Shown here in pieces: positions 63,727 through 64,000 of a stretch of 64,000 nt of DNA. The stretch spans positions 11,516,142-11,580,141 of the forward strand of contig NC_069097.1 in the NCBI RefSeq assembly GCF_947172395.1. Direction: 5' to 3'. Below the pieces are notes generated by a model. That model had not been told where the DNA came from, made no database searches, and saw nothing but the letters and a program-made list of their open reading frames with translations. Each line of letters starts with the position of its first letter. The first letter of the stretch is position 1. The translations under genes and the position numbers were made by a program. Source of the DNA: Bicyclus anynana. Its lineage: Eukaryota > Arthropoda > Insecta > Lepidoptera > Nymphalidae.

Positions 63727-63935
63727 TTTAGCGTTTCGGTACGATGTCGTGTAGAAATCGAAAGGAGGGTAGATTTTCATCCTCCTCCTAACAAGTTGCC
63801 CGCTTGTATCTTAGATTGCATCATCACTTACCATCAGGTGAGATTGTAGTCTTCTTTTTATTATTATTTTCAAGTTAGCTCTGGACAACACTCAAGGGCA
63901 CTTAACAGTCAAGGGCTAAATTGTAAATAATTAAA
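63727..63935 (+). mobile_element. SINE-A 3' half interrupted by a short insertion
   Basis: TTAGCGTTTCGGTACGATGT through ACCATCAGGTGAGATTGTAG, then about 65 bp of foreign or rearranged sequence (63850-63908), then GTCAAGGGCTAAATTGTAAA. Confidence 0.7.
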
Positions 63936-63971
63936 AAGAAATAACAATTTAATTTCATAATTTATATGTCA

Positions 63972-64000
63972 ACTAGCGGATTCTGTCAAACTTCGCGTAG
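63972..64000 (+). repeat. CTAGC-family head at the window edge
   Basis: CAACTAGCGGATTCTGTCAA followed by ACTTCGCGTAG; the element continues outside the window. Confidence 0.5.

Overview
The window is eukaryotic, almost certainly from a moth or butterfly (Lepidoptera). The evidence is AT-rich DNA, GT-AG introns, four insect-type nuclear genes, and a dense load of repeats of types I associate with lepidopteran genomes: two tRNA-derived SINEs, RTE-like LINE tails ending in (GATGAT)n, and many short inverted-repeat (MITE-like) elements. I cannot name a species. There is no bacterial gene organisation, CRISPR array or operon.

Gene layout. (1) At 305-3294 (+) are the last five visible exons of a coiled-coil protein, possibly CCDC180/DUF4456-like. 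(2) At 5470-8482 (-) is a complete four-exon gene for mitochondrial enoyl-CoA delta isomerase 1 (ECI1), tail-to-tail with gene 1. (3) At 13186-15826 (+) is a complete four-exon gene for the nuclear envelope phosphatase regulatory subunit CNEP1R1 (TMEM188), head-to-head with ECI1 across about 4.7 kb. (4) At 23345-38317 (-) are the last three coding exons of CYRI/FAM49, the CYFIP-related Rac1 interactor, tail-to-tail with CNEP1R1. The amino-terminal exons of CYRI were not found up to 64000, so its upstream intron would be at least 25 kb. The four proteins act in unrelated places (probably the axoneme, the mitochondrial matrix, the nuclear envelope and the cortical actin system) and I see no shared pathway.

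Repeat layout. From about 23.6 kb to the end the DNA is intronic or upstream of CYRI and is largely a mosaic of transposon copies. I mark SINE-A (A box TGGCGCAGTGG), SINE-B (A box TAGCCCAGTGG), RTE-like LINE 3' ends, a very common short family beginning CTAGCGGACGCCCGCGAC, several TIR families, a small satellite-like array at 41.7-42.7 kb split by a LINE insertion with a clear target-site duplication, and local tandem duplications at 48.0-48.7 and 60.5-60.9 kb. The tract 16.95-22.3 kb is AT-rich and comparatively poor in recognisable repeats.

Most notable observations. The second half of ECI1 exon 3 was copied twice into the following intron, and both copies have decayed. A hAT-like non-autonomous element sits 18 bp after the CNEP1R1 stop codon, with a near-perfect 8-bp target duplication and other inverted-repeat elements nested inside it. 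A GC-rich MITE ends about 20 bp upstream of the ECI1 start codon. Several long, nearly perfect hairpins could give double-stranded RNA if transcribed. I found no convincing new multi-gene biological system. All coordinates come from reading the sequence by eye; repeat ends are approximate (about 5-20 bp) unless a terminal motif is quoted.
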